Source: Pelagibacterales bacterium SAG-MED01
Lineage (GTDB): Bacteria > Pseudomonadota > Alphaproteobacteria > Pelagibacterales > Pelagibacteraceae
Assembly: GCA_014654455.1 (NCBI GenBank)
Contig: JACWCY010000005.1
Location: forward strand, 39,460-103,459
DNA: 64,000 nucleotides
Reading direction: 5' to 3'
Both the position numbers and the translations under genes were made by a program. This document shows, piece by piece, positions 26,361 to 35,808 of the stretch (positions are counted from its first letter, which is position 1; each line of letters begins with the position of its first letter). The notes under the pieces were generated by a model that worked only from the letters and a program-made list of their open reading frames with translations, was not told where the DNA came from and did not search any database.

Positions 26361-27687
26361 ATGCCAAAAAACTTATTCAAAATTGCGAAAGAAAAAAAAA
26401 TAAAATACTTCTTAATTAGTTTTGTAGACCTATTTGGAGTATTAAGATCAAAATTAGTCCCCACTAGAGCCATTAAAGAAATGCAAGAGGCTGGTGCCGG
26501 ATTTGCAGGATTTGCAGCATGGCTTGATATGTCTCCTGCAGACTCTGATATGTTTGGGATTCCAGATCCTGATAGTCTTATTCAATTACCATGGAACAAA
26601 GAAGTGGGTTGGTTAGCATCAGATCTTTGGATGAACGGAAAGCCAGTGGAAGCATCTCCAAGAGTAATGCTTAAAAACCAAATTAAAAAACTTGAAAAAA
26701 AAGGTCTTAAGATGAAGTCTGGAGTAGAGTGTGAATATTTTCTTATAACACCAGATGGGAATTCAATAGCAGATCCAAGAGACACTCAATCAAAGCCTTG
26801 TTATGATCAATCAGCATTAATGAGAAGATATGATTTAATTAAAGAAATTTGTGATTGCATGATTGAAATGGGATGGGGTCCTTATCAAAATGATCATGAA
26901 GATGCCAATGGTCAATTTGAAATGAATTGGGATTATGATGATTGTTTATTAACTGCTGACAGACATACATTTTTTTAAATTTATGGTAAAAACTATTGCA
27001 GAAAAACATGGTTTAAGAGCAACTTTTATGCCTAAACCATTTGAAAATTTAACTGGAAATGGATGTCATGCACATATTTCTGTTTGGGATGGAAGTAAAA
27101 ATAAGTTTTTAGATAAATCAAATAACCTCGGGTTAAGTAAAATGGCTTATAATTTTCTTGGTGGAGTCATTAAAAACGCATCATCTTTATCTGCTTTTTT
27201 TAATCCTACAATCAACAGCTATCGAAGAATAAACGCTCCACCAACAAAATCAGGAGCATCATGGTCACCAAGCAGTGTTTCTTACACAGGTAACAATAGA
27301 ACCCATATGATTAGAATTCCAGATCCAGGTAGATTTGAACTAAGGCTAATGGATGGTTCCGCCAATCCTTATTTATTGCAAGCTAGTGTGCTAGCCGCAG
27401 GTCTAGATGGATTAAAAAATAAAATAGATCCAGGAAAACCATTAAATTGTAACATGTATGAAGATCATGAAAAATATCCTGACCTTCCAAAACTTCCAGA
27501 TGAATTAAGTCAATCTCTTGAAAAGCTTAAAAATAATAAGGATATGAATGATGCTTTTGGTAAAGAAGCAATCGACAGCTATGTTAAACTCAGAAATTCA
27601 GAACTTAAAGAATTTAAACAAAAAGAAAGTTTTGATAAAACTAAACCTATTACTAGGTGGGAACGAGATAATACGTTAGACTGTTAG
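26361..27687 (+). pseudogene. GlnT/GmaS-type glutamine synthetase gene with a +1 frameshift
   Basis: Type III-like glutamine synthetase (rhizobial GlnT) or gamma-glutamylmethylamide synthetase (GmaS). The first part runs to a TAA at 26976, and the rest continues in the +1 frame from 26977. If one T of the T7 run (26970-26976) is dropped, the protein reads through as DRHTFFKFMVKTIAEKHG, the expected family sequence, giving 441 aa, a normal length. Both halves carry intact motifs: EYFLITPDG, NDHEDANGQFEMNWDYDD, GNGCHAHISVWDG, GNNRTHMIR and PGRFELRL. So the gene is either broken, misread in sequencing, or decoded by slippage: the UUU before the stop can re-pair one base forward. GlnT and GmaS are too alike to tell apart here. 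Confidence 0.85.
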
Positions 27688-27690
27688 AAT

Positions 27691-28818
27691 ATGACAATTT
27701 TATCTAACGGCCATTTGTGGAAACACAGTGAGTTTATTGAAAATAAAAATTTTTCATTTAATAAAAACAAAATTCTAAGCTTATTATCTAAAAAAGATAT
27801 TGATGATGCTTTCTTAAGTATTTCTAGTTGGGAAGGATATTATCCAACACCATTAATTGAATTAGATAAACTTTCAAAAGAACTAAACTTAAACAAAATT
27901 TTTTATAAAGATGAAAGTAAAAGATTTAACCTAAAATCTTTTAAAGCTCTTGGTGGAGCTTATGCGGTAGAAAAAGTTTCTAATGGGAATAAAGATATAG
28001 TAGTTGCAACTGCAACAGCAGGTAATCACGGTAGATCTGTTGCTTGGGGTGCAAGAAGACTCGGTTTGAAATGTAAAATTTTTATTAGTGAATTTGTTAG
28101 TGATGCAAGAGGACAAGCAATGGCTGATCTTGGTGCTGATGTTATAAAAGTCAAAGGCAATTATGAAAAATCATTAATTGAGTGCATTAAACAATCAACA
28201 GATAATAACTGGCAAATTGTTCAAGATGTTGCCTGGAAAGATTATATGATTGTTCCAAAATATACCATGGCAGGTTATACGGTTATGATGAAAGAAATTA
28301 TTGATCAGATTAAAGAAAATAAAATTACTCATATAATTTTACAAGCGGGTGTAGGTGGCATGGCAGGAGCAATGGTAGCAGGTATCGCAAGATATCTTGA
28401 AAATATTCCAACTACTATAACTGTAGAGCCTGATAGTGCCGCATGCGTTTTAGAGAGTATTAGAACAGGTAAAATAGAAAAAATTGATATCAAAAGAGAA
28501 AGCTTAATGGGGGGCATGTCTTGTGGAGAAGTATCATTGGTCCCATGGGAAATTTTAAAAAATTCTGTTAGATTTTGTATTAGTTTACCTGATGATGATA
28601 TTGCAAAAACAATGAAATTACTTGGAAACGCAAGTTTTAGTGAAGAAAAAATAATTGCTGGAGAAAATTCTGCTCCTGGCGTAATCAGTTTAATCACAAG
28701 TTGCGAGGATGAAAAAATAAAAGAAAAAATTAAATTAAATAAAGACTCAAATGTAATGTTAATTGGTTGTGAGGGAGATACAGACCAGAAAATGTATCAA
28801 AAACTAATTAACCAATAA
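27691..28818 (+). CDS. Diaminopropionate ammonia-lyase-like PLP enzyme
   Basis: Fold-type II pyridoxal-phosphate enzyme of 375 aa. The motif DESKRFNLKSFKALGGAYAV carries the PLP lysine and is the hallmark of diaminopropionate ammonia-lyase (YgeX/DpaL). TATAGNHGRSVAWGARRLG binds the substrate carboxylate and GVGGMAGAMVAG the PLP phosphate. Characterised members split 2,3-diaminopropionate to pyruvate and two ammonia. Related enzymes act on threo-hydroxyaspartate or serine-like substrates. The start is 3 bases after the glutamine-synthetase-type gene, so the two are probably expressed together, and the ammonia released could feed that ligase. Confidence 0.8.
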   Translation: MTILSNGHLWKHSEFIENKNFSFNKNKILSLLSKKDIDDAFLSISSWEGYYPTPLIELDKLSKELNLNKIFYKDESKRFNLKSFKALGGAYAVEKVSNGNKDIVVATATAGNHGRSVAWGARRLGLKCKIFISEFVSDARGQAMADLGADVIKVKGNYEKSLIECIKQSTDNNWQIVQDVAWKDYMIVPKYTMAGYTVMMKEIIDQIKENKITHIILQAGVGGMAGAMVAGIARYLENIPTTITVEPDSAACVLESIRTGKIEKIDIKRESLMGGMSCGEVSLVPWEILKNSVRFCISLPDDDIAKTMKLLGNASFSEEKIIAGENSAPGVISLITSCEDEKIKEKIKLNKDSNVMLIGCEGDTDQKMYQKLINQ

Positions 28819-28826
28819 ACGATTTG

Positions 28827-29288
28827 ATGAAAAAAATTCTTAAAAAAAAAGTTGATAATCTAGATTTTTATAAAATTTTTAAACCAGAGCTAACACCAAA
28901 AAAAATGATGGAATTAGGTGTTTTTGGAGGTGCTTACTTCGGATTGAATGTAAAAGAATACCCAAAAACATGGTTTAAAAATGTAACATTAAGTAAAACC
29001 TTTAATGTGAACTTAAACAGATTCAAGATCGTGTCAGGATTATCTAGAGAACATTGGATTGAAAAAGGATGGATTTTTAAAGAAGATCCTCTAGGTTGGT
29101 TTCAATGGTATTGTAGATTTACTAATGGAAGACGAATTCCTCATATTGACGAAATTCAAATCAAAAGATGGAAAAATTTTAGAAGGCATGTTTTAGCAAT
29201 TGAAAAAAATTGTGAAAAAGGTGATCTTGGCTGCAGAAAAAGACAAAGACAAGCAATTCTACAGTGGGCTTACAACCCGTATCGATAA
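28827..29288 (+). CDS. Conserved unknown protein, tryptophan-rich
   Basis: A 153 aa soluble protein of a type I have seen in many bacteria without a known role. The recognisable parts are GVFGGAYFG, a LSREHWIEKGWIF block, DPLGWFQWYCRFTNGRR, and IKRWKNFRRHVLAIEKNC with CRKRQRQAILQWAYN. The clustered aromatic and arginine residues suggest nucleic-acid or ligand binding, but that is a guess. I prefer the ATG at 28827 to the TTG one codon upstream. It follows the lyase by 8 bases and is convergent with yjbQ. Confidence 0.65.
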   Translation: MKKILKKKVDNLDFYKIFKPELTPKKMMELGVFGGAYFGLNVKEYPKTWFKNVTLSKTFNVNLNRFKIVSGLSREHWIEKGWIFKEDPLGWFQWYCRFTNGRRIPHIDEIQIKRWKNFRRHVLAIEKNCEKGDLGCRKRQRQAILQWAYNPYR

Positions 29289-29296
29289 GTAAGGTT

Positions 29297-29716
29297 TTAG
29301 TCACCTAGAAAATGAAATACTATTTTTCTTGATTGAGGTATTAACCTATGTTCGAATAGATATAACCCTTGCCAAGTTCCAAGTATAAGTTCTCCATTTT
29401 GAATACTTAAAGTTATTTGATTATTTGTTAATGAAGATTTAATATGAGCTGGCATATCATCTTTTCCTTCAGTGGTATGAACATAAAGAGAGTTATCCAT
29501 TGGAACTATTTTGTTAAAATAATTTATTAAATCAGTTTGTACATCAGGATCAGCATTTTCCTGAACAATTAGTGATGCACTGGTATGTTGAATATTTAAA
29601 TTCAAAATACCATTTTGAAAATCATTTTTTTTTATCCAATCATTTATTTGATTTGTAAAATTATAAAGTTTTTGACCATTAGTATTGATTTCAAAATTGA
29701 AAAATTTTTGTTTCAT
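29297..29716 (-). CDS. yjbQ: YjbQ-family protein (UPF0047)
   Basis: Small beta-barrel protein of 139 aa in the YjbQ/UPF0047 family. The histidines and acids expected at the active site are present in HTSASLIVQENADPDV, KDDMPAHIKSSL and the C-terminal LGTWQGLYLFEHR. E. coli YjbQ has weak thiamin-phosphate synthase activity, and the true role is not settled. It is the last gene of a minus-strand run that begins near 36.7 kb, with a 3-base gap from zapE, and is convergent with the conserved unknown gene before it. Confidence 0.9.
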   Translation of the reverse strand: MKQKFFNFEINTNGQKLYNFTNQINDWIKKNDFQNGILNLNIQHTSASLIVQENADPDVQTDLINYFNKIVPMDNSLYVHTTEGKDDMPAHIKSSLTNNQITLSIQNGELILGTWQGLYLFEHRLIPQSRKIVFHFLGD

Positions 29717-29719
29717 AAT

Positions 29720-30766
29720 TTAATTATAATTTATTGAAGTTAATTCATATAAACGACTAACAGTTCTTTTAAACTGTTCGCTCAAACTTTTTGATGAATT
29801 AATTGACTCCAAATTAACTTCCGATGTTATCATTAAAGGTATTTTTTTTTCATAAATAATATCTATTAAAGTTATAAACCTTTGTTGTTGATTGGAGTTG
29901 TTTTCTGTAAAATCAGGTAAATTTTCGATAAATATAAAATCACAATTACTTGAAATACTTATATAGTCCTCTGACCCTAAGTTTCTGTCACAAAGTTCAT
30001 TAAAATCAAATCTAGCAACCTTTTCGTAAAAATTTATTATTTCAATTTTACGTCCTTTTACTTTTAAAATTTTTGTTGTTTTATCTCTATTTTTAGTAAT
30101 CTTTCTAAAAAATTTATTAAATATAAACTTTGTTGATTTATTAATAGGTGTCAAATATCTTTCTAAGTTAATATTTTTACTAGTTCGATAGTCTTCATCA
30201 ATTGATAATTTTTTTTGATGACAATTGTTTTCTAAAACTTTTATAAATGGAATAAACTGATCTCTTTGTAAACCATCTTTATAAAGATTATTAATTTCTA
30301 TATTCGAAGAAAAAATGACTTTAATTTTTTTTTCAAATATTTTTTCAAATAATTTACCTAAAATCATTGCATCAACAATATTTGTTACCTGAAATTCATC
30401 AAAATAGATTATTTGAGCTTTTTCATTCAATTGCTTAATAAATAATTCAATTCCATTTTCTTTATTTTTATTTTTAAAAATAAAGTCATGAAATTTAATC
30501 ATAAACTCATTAAAATGTAGTCTCAATTTTTTTTCTTTAAGATTTTCAAAGAAAAAGTTTAAAATCATTGTCTTTCCAACACCAACATCACCAACTAAAT
30601 AAAAACCTAATTTATTATTTTTTTTTTTGAAAATTTTATTTAATATTGTTTGATTAAAATTATTTATATAATAATCTTTAAGATTATTAATTATATTTAG
30701 TTGATTTTGATTAATTTCATATTCTTTAATTTCACAGTAATCTAAAAATAATTTCTTTAAATTCAT
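29720..30766 (-). CDS. zapE: AFG1-like ATPase, cell division protein ZapE
   Basis: P-loop ATPase of the AFG1/ZapE family (348 aa), linked to the divisome in bacteria and to protein quality control in mitochondria. Walker A is GDVGVGKT at about residues 58-65, and Walker B is IIYFDEFQVTNIVDA. The family's LSEQFKRTVSRLYEL segment is at the C-terminus, with the usual FIENLPDF stretch before it. The start overlaps the cupin gene's stop by 4 bases. Lysine and asparagine content is very high, as expected for this base composition. Confidence 0.9.
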   Translation of the reverse strand: MNLKKLFLDYCEIKEYEINQNQLNIINNLKDYYINNFNQTILNKIFKKKNNKLGFYLVGDVGVGKTMILNFFFENLKEKKLRLHFNEFMIKFHDFIFKNKNKENGIELFIKQLNEKAQIIYFDEFQVTNIVDAMILGKLFEKIFEKKIKVIFSSNIEINNLYKDGLQRDQFIPFIKVLENNCHQKKLSIDEDYRTSKNINLERYLTPINKSTKFIFNKFFRKITKNRDKTTKILKVKGRKIEIINFYEKVARFDFNELCDRNLGSEDYISISSNCDFIFIENLPDFTENNSNQQQRFITLIDIIYEKKIPLMITSEVNLESINSSKSLSEQFKRTVSRLYELTSINYN

Positions 30767-31191
30767 TTTTTTGTTTTAAAGTCTATTCCATATTCTGATC
30801 TAGGTCCTTTTCTTAACCCAAAGGGTCCAGGAATAAAAATTGTAATTGGCTTAGTGCCTTTATTTAAATCTACTCTATGATAAGCATTTGCTGAGCGAAA
30901 CCCTATATATCCTGGTTTTCTCCAAAATTTACCACTCTTCCTTGTTTCCCAATAACCTCCTCGAAGAATTATCGTCATATATGGGCACAAATGATTGTGC
31001 ACTCCATCTCCATGATCATCAGCTAACATTTCATGAATTAAGATATTAAATGGAAACCATCTTGGTCTATTTCTAAACAAAACATAGTATCTGTTCATCC
31101 AAGGTTTAGCTAGATCATATCTAGGATGCGATGGGCCCCTATCTAAAACTACTTTTTTACGGCCGAGTTTTTCCAAAAACTTGAGAAACAT
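30763..31191 (-). CDS. Cupin-like protein
   Basis: A 142 aa protein with a cupin-type metal-binding core. The first motif is DHGDGVHNHLCPYMTIILRGGYWE, with histidines suited to binding a metal, and the second is FRSANAYHRVDL. Proteins of this kind in proteobacteria are mostly uncharacterised and some are dioxygenases. The pattern RGPSHPRYDLAKPWMNRYYVL at the N-terminus is distinctive, but I cannot tie it to a named family. It overlaps zapE by 4 bases and the bamB-like gene by one base. Confidence 0.7.
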   Translation of the reverse strand: MFLKFLEKLGRKKVVLDRGPSHPRYDLAKPWMNRYYVLFRNRPRWFPFNILIHEMLADDHGDGVHNHLCPYMTIILRGGYWETRKSGKFWRKPGYIGFRSANAYHRVDLNKGTKPITIFIPGPFGLRKGPRSEYGIDFKTKK

Positions 31192-32495
31192 TAATTTAAT
31201 TTAATAATAGAATTGTCTTTAATCAAAAATAAATTTTTGTTTAGAACGAAAGGTTTTGAAATTTTTTCACTATCAATTTTTAGGACCGATATGGTTTTAC
31301 CAGTAATAATATCAATAACTAGCAATCTTCCATTAGATGTTGAAAGATAAATTTTATTTAAACCAACAATAAAACCAGTAGGCTTGATTTTTGATCTTTT
31401 CTTAATTTTAAAATTTTGAAATATATCTGTAACTCTAATTATATTTCCTGATCTTTTATCTGTTATAATTAAATACCCCTCTAATGAAATAGAAATTATT
31501 ATATCATCTATTATTGTCGATCTAAGGTCTGAATTAATCTTATTTTCCCAATTAAAACTACCTGTATTTATATCGACTGAAAAAAATTGATTTTTATTAT
31601 TTGAAAAAAATAAAGATCTTTTATCTGAAATTATATCTGAAGTTTTTAAAGAAAAAGCTGACTCATAAACCAAACTACTCTGAGTAGGTAACTGCCATAG
31701 TAATTCACCTTTGGCAATATCAACTGCACTTATATCACCAATCGAATTATTAAAATAAATTTTTTTACCTACAATAACCATGGAAAGTTTTTTTTGAGTT
31801 CTTATTAGTGAATTTTCTGTTTTAAGACTCCATAACTCACTACCATCTTTTATAGAAAAACATCTAAGTGTATTTGTTAAATCTATAACAAAGAATTTAT
31901 CTTTATAAATTTTAATTTGAGAGTTAAATGGAGCTAGATTCTTTTTAGACCATATTAACTTTCCATTTTGGATATCTAACAAATAGTATTTGGCAATATT
32001 ATCTGCAACAATTAAATATTTCTCATTATTCGCAAATTGTAAAATTGGCCTTAACTTCTTTTGAGATTTAGAATAATAGTTATTTTTCCAAATCAATTTA
32101 GACTGATCATTAAATTGTAAAATTGAACCTTTATTATCAAAAAAAATAACATTATTTTTAAAAAAAGAGATCTCTGGTTGATAATGACTAAAATTATCTA
32201 TTTTCGAAAATTTATATCGTGAAGATTTTTTTAAATTACCATCAAAATTCAATCTACCATTATTATTTAGATAATTGTTCGAATATGTTTTATTTACAGG
32301 TTTTGTAGTTAATTTAATTTTTAAATTAGAGTTAAATTCTTTTTTTAAAGCTTCTTCTTTAGGAAAAATTTCTTTAAAATTAGTATTCTTTTCCTCATTA
32401 ATTTTTTGCGATGATGTCCAAAATTTGGAATTCTTATTGAATGAACAGCTCGAAAATAAAATTAAAGTTATAACTAAAAAATTTAATTTACTCAC
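31191..32495 (-). CDS. bamB: BamB-like outer-membrane assembly lipoprotein, PQQ-type propeller
   Basis: Lipoprotein (434 aa) of the outer-membrane beta-barrel assembly machine. The signal peptide ends in a lipobox, LFSSC, so the mature N-terminal cysteine is lipidated. The rest consists of repeated PQQ-like blades, seen in GKLIWSKKNL, DGSELWSLKT, KGELLWQLPT and TGSFNWENKI. The start codon is GTG at 32495, and it overlaps the end of the yfgM-like gene by 8 bases. BamB next to YfgM is a common arrangement in proteobacteria, which supports the name. Confidence 0.82.
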   Translation of the reverse strand: MSKLNFLVITLILFSSCSFNKNSKFWTSSQKINEEKNTNFKEIFPKEEALKKEFNSNLKIKLTTKPVNKTYSNNYLNNNGRLNFDGNLKKSSRYKFSKIDNFSHYQPEISFFKNNVIFFDNKGSILQFNDQSKLIWKNNYYSKSQKKLRPILQFANNEKYLIVADNIAKYYLLDIQNGKLIWSKKNLAPFNSQIKIYKDKFFVIDLTNTLRCFSIKDGSELWSLKTENSLIRTQKKLSMVIVGKKIYFNNSIGDISAVDIAKGELLWQLPTQSSLVYESAFSLKTSDIISDKRSLFFSNNKNQFFSVDINTGSFNWENKINSDLRSTIIDDIIISISLEGYLIITDKRSGNIIRVTDIFQNFKIKKRSKIKPTGFIVGLNKIYLSTSNGRLLVIDIITGKTISVLKIDSEKISKPFVLNKNLFLIKDNSIIKLN

Positions 32496-33133
32496 TTAGA
32501 TCTCTATTCAATCTTTTTTGAGCTTCTAATTTAATATCTGAATTTGCGTTTTCTAAATTAATTATTTGATTATAAAATTCTTTTGATTTTCGTTTTTCAT
32601 TTTTTGAAAAAAAATATTCAGCAACTAAATATAATGCTTGAGATTTCCAAATACTATTAGAATTTATTATTGGATTAAGAATATTTAATAATTCATTCTC
32701 ATTTATAAAATCTGCATTATATAAAGCTTTTTTATAAATTATTAAATTTTTAATTTCTTTTTCTAATGAAATTTTATTAATTATAAAATCAAATAAACTA
32801 TTTATGGCTTCTTTATCTGTAATTAATTCGTTATCAATTATAAAGTATAATGATAACGGTGAATAAGTGGGGTCTTTTTCCTCAATAATATTTAATAAAT
32901 TTTCTTTGGTTTTATTTTTTTGTATTTTGAGAATAATCAATTATCGTTGAATTATATAAGTTTGAAATTTTAATTTTTGTTTTATCTTTAAATTCATTAA
33001 TAACAAAGAGACTTACTAAAATAGAAATTAGTCCTATAAAAAATACAACTATTTTTTTTAAATGATTTTTAAAGAAATTTCTAATTTTTTCAGTTCGTGT
33101 ATTTGAGTCAATAATTGCTATTTCTTCATCCAT
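32488..33133 (-). pseudogene. YfgM-like TPR membrane protein gene with a +1 frameshift
   Basis: YfgM-type protein upstream of bamB: a short cytoplasmic start, one membrane segment at about residues 27-46 (KIVVFFIGLISILVSLFVI), then a helical tetratricopeptide-like domain. The first frame stops after DYSQNTKK, and the rest continues in another frame. The break is at a seven-base homopolymer (T7 on the plus strand, 32915-32921). Dropping one base restores SQNTKNKTKENLLNIIEE and gives one 214 aa protein, about the family length. YfgM in E. coli is an inner-membrane partner of the Sec translocon and periplasmic chaperones. Sequencing error is the simplest explanation. Confidence 0.75.
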
Positions 33134-33135
33134 AA

Positions 33136-35805
33136 TTAAATCATATTCCTCAAAACGTATTGGAGTATTCCTCCATTTTTGTAATATTCTAATTCATTTT
33201 TAGTATCTATCCTACATAATGTTTCTATTTTTTTAATCTCTCCAGAGGCATATTTTATTTCTAACTCAACTTTGTCTGAAGGTTTAATTCCTTTTTCAAT
33301 TTCATTCACACTTATTAACTCTGAACCAATTAAATTTAAATTTGTTCTATTGATATCATTTATAAATTGTAAAGGTAAAATTCCCATCCCAATTAAATTT
33401 GATCTATGAATTCTTTCAAAACTTTCAGCTATCACAGCTTTCACACCTAATAGCTTTGTTCCTTTGGCTGCCCAATCTCTTGACGATCCTGTTCCGTATT
33501 CTTTGCCACCAATAACTACTAAATCGGTACCTCTTTTTTTATATTCAACTACCGCATCATATATTGGCATAATTTTGTCTTCTGGATATAATTTAGTAAA
33601 TCCCCCTTCTGTTCCTGGAGCTATTTCGTTTCTAATTCTTATGTTTGCAAACGTACCTCTCATCATTACTTCATGATTTCCTCTTCTTGAACCATACGAG
33701 TTGTAATCTTTAGGTAAAATCTGATGTTTCATAAAGTATTCACCTGTAGGACTCTCCTGTTGGATATTTCCCGCAGGAGAAATATGGTCTGTGGTAACCA
33801 TATCTCCTAAAATTAATAATGGTCTTGCATCTTTGATTTGTTTAAAGCCTTCAGGCTCATCAGATAGATTATCAAAAAAGGGAGGTTTTTTCACGTAGGT
33901 TGAGTTATCTTCCCAATTGTAAATACTACTTTTTTTAGTTTCAATTTGTTGCCATTGTTTTGGTCCCTCTGAAACATTTGAATACCTTTTGACAAACATT
34001 TCTGCATTTAATGATGTTTTTAAAGTTTCTTCAATTTCATTATTAGTTGGCCAAATATCTTTCATATAAATTTTATTACCATTTTTATCTTTTCCTAAAG
34101 AGTCTTTGTATAAATCAAAGCCCATGTGTCCTGCTAATGCATAAGCAACGACTAAAGGTGGTGACGCTAAATAATTTGCTTTGATATGTGGTGAAATTCT
34201 TCCTTCAAAGTTTCTGTTTCCAGATAAAACTGAAACTGCATAAATATTTTTTTGTTGAATGGCCTTTACAATATTATCAGCTAATGGACCAGAATTTCCA
34301 ATGCATGTTGTGCAACCATAACCTACGAGATTAAATCCAAGCTTGTCTAAATAGGTATTTAATCCCGCTTTTTTTAAATAGTCAGTTACTACTTGTGATC
34401 CTGGTGCTAACGAAGTTTTAACCCATGGTTTAACTTCAAGGCCTAATTCTACAGCTTTTTTTGCGAGTAATCCCGCACCTATGAGTACATTTGGATTAGA
34501 GGTATTTGTACAAGAGGTTATAGCCGCGATTAAAATAGAACCATCTTTTATTTCATAATCTGTATCAGGAACTTTAGAAATTGAAAAATCTTTTTTTTTT
34601 GTCAACTCTGCAAAACTTTTTCTAAAATTATCTGATGCGTCAGTAAGTAATACTTTATCTTGAGGTCTTTTAGGGCCTGAAATTGTTGGAACAATTGTTG
34701 ACATGTCTAAAGTTAAAGTATCTGTAAATTCTATATCGTTGCTTGCCCATAAGCCTTGAGTTTTTGCATACTCTTCAACAATTTTTACTGTTAAATTATC
34801 TCTTCCTGAAAACTTTAAATATTTTAAAGTCTCATCATCTATTGGAAAAAAACCACAAGTAGCACCATACTCTGGAGCCATATTTGCTATAGTAGCACGA
34901 TCAGCTAACGTCAGATTCTTTAATCCTTCACCATAAAATTCAACAAACTTTCCCACAACTCCTTTGTCTCTCAACATCTTAACAACTGTTAAAACTAAAT
35001 CAGTTGCTGTAGTTCCCTCTGGCATTTTATTTTTTACTTCAAAACCAATAACTTCAGGAATTAACATTGAAATTGGTTGACCTAACATACCTGCTTCAGC
35101 CTCTATACCTCCGACTCCCCATCCTAAAACTGATAAACCATTCACCATAGTTGTGTGACTGTCTGTTCCAACTAGAGTATCTGGAAAAAGATATTTTTCA
35201 TTTTTAAATTCTTCACTCCATACAACTTTAGACAAATATTCTAAATTTACTTGATGGCATATTCCTGTACCTGGAGGTACAATTCTAAAATTATTGAAAG
35301 CTTGCTGTCCCCACTTTAAAAAAGAATATCTTTCACTATTTCTAGTGAATTCAATTTCAACATTTTTATCAAATGAATCTGGCTTCGCTGATTGGTCTAC
35401 TTGTACTGAATGATCAATAACAAGGTCAACAGCTGAGAGAGGGTTGATTGTATTTGGATCTTTATTTTTTTCTTTAACGGCTTCTCGCATTGCAGCTAAA
35501 TCAGCAACAGCAGGTATTCCTGTATAGTCTTGTAATAAAACTCTGGCTGGCCTGTAAGCTATCTCTGTTTTAGATTTTTTATTTTTTAACCAATCTTTTA
35601 TTGCTTCAATTTGATTTTTAGTAACCGACAAATCATCTTCATATCTAAGGAGATTTTCAAGAAGAACTTTTAATGATTTCGGTAATTTTGAGATACCTTT
35701 TAATCCGTTATCTTCAGCTTTGGTTAAAGAATAAATTTTGAAATTTTTATTATCTATTTTAATATCTGTTAAAGAATTATAAGAATTTTTTGTCCCTGGT
35801 TTCAT
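33136..35805 (-). CDS. acnA: Aconitate hydratase A
   Basis: TCA-cycle enzyme that isomerises citrate to isocitrate through cis-aconitate. It is 889 aa, the normal AcnA length. The three iron-sulfur cysteines are present in AITSCTNTSNP and GYGCTTCIGNSGPL. Other conserved segments include TDSHTTMVNGL, LGWGVGGIEAEAGMLGQP, MVTTDHISPAG, and YGTGSSRDWAAKG. It is 2 bases from the yfgM-like gene. The isocitrate dehydrogenase gene lies elsewhere in the window (62.6 kb). Confidence 0.97.
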   Translation of the reverse strand: MKPGTKNSYNSLTDIKIDNKNFKIYSLTKAEDNGLKGISKLPKSLKVLLENLLRYEDDLSVTKNQIEAIKDWLKNKKSKTEIAYRPARVLLQDYTGIPAVADLAAMREAVKEKNKDPNTINPLSAVDLVIDHSVQVDQSAKPDSFDKNVEIEFTRNSERYSFLKWGQQAFNNFRIVPPGTGICHQVNLEYLSKVVWSEEFKNEKYLFPDTLVGTDSHTTMVNGLSVLGWGVGGIEAEAGMLGQPISMLIPEVIGFEVKNKMPEGTTATDLVLTVVKMLRDKGVVGKFVEFYGEGLKNLTLADRATIANMAPEYGATCGFFPIDDETLKYLKFSGRDNLTVKIVEEYAKTQGLWASNDIEFTDTLTLDMSTIVPTISGPKRPQDKVLLTDASDNFRKSFAELTKKKDFSISKVPDTDYEIKDGSILIAAITSCTNTSNPNVLIGAGLLAKKAVELGLEVKPWVKTSLAPGSQVVTDYLKKAGLNTYLDKLGFNLVGYGCTTCIGNSGPLADNIVKAIQQKNIYAVSVLSGNRNFEGRISPHIKANYLASPPLVVAYALAGHMGFDLYKDSLGKDKNGNKIYMKDIWPTNNEIEETLKTSLNAEMFVKRYSNVSEGPKQWQQIETKKSSIYNWEDNSTYVKKPPFFDNLSDEPEGFKQIKDARPLLILGDMVTTDHISPAGNIQQESPTGEYFMKHQILPKDYNSYGSRRGNHEVMMRGTFANIRIRNEIAPGTEGGFTKLYPEDKIMPIYDAVVEYKKRGTDLVVIGGKEYGTGSSRDWAAKGTKLLGVKAVIAESFERIHRSNLIGMGILPLQFINDINRTNLNLIGSELISVNEIEKGIKPSDKVELEIKYASGEIKKIETLCRIDTKNELEYYKNGGILQYVLRNMI

Positions 35806-35808
35806 AGT

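Noticed and set aside
32275..32499. A plus-strand frame opposite the start of the bamB-like gene.
   Set aside because: It lies antisense to the signal peptide and propeller region, with no start signal and no recognisable domain.
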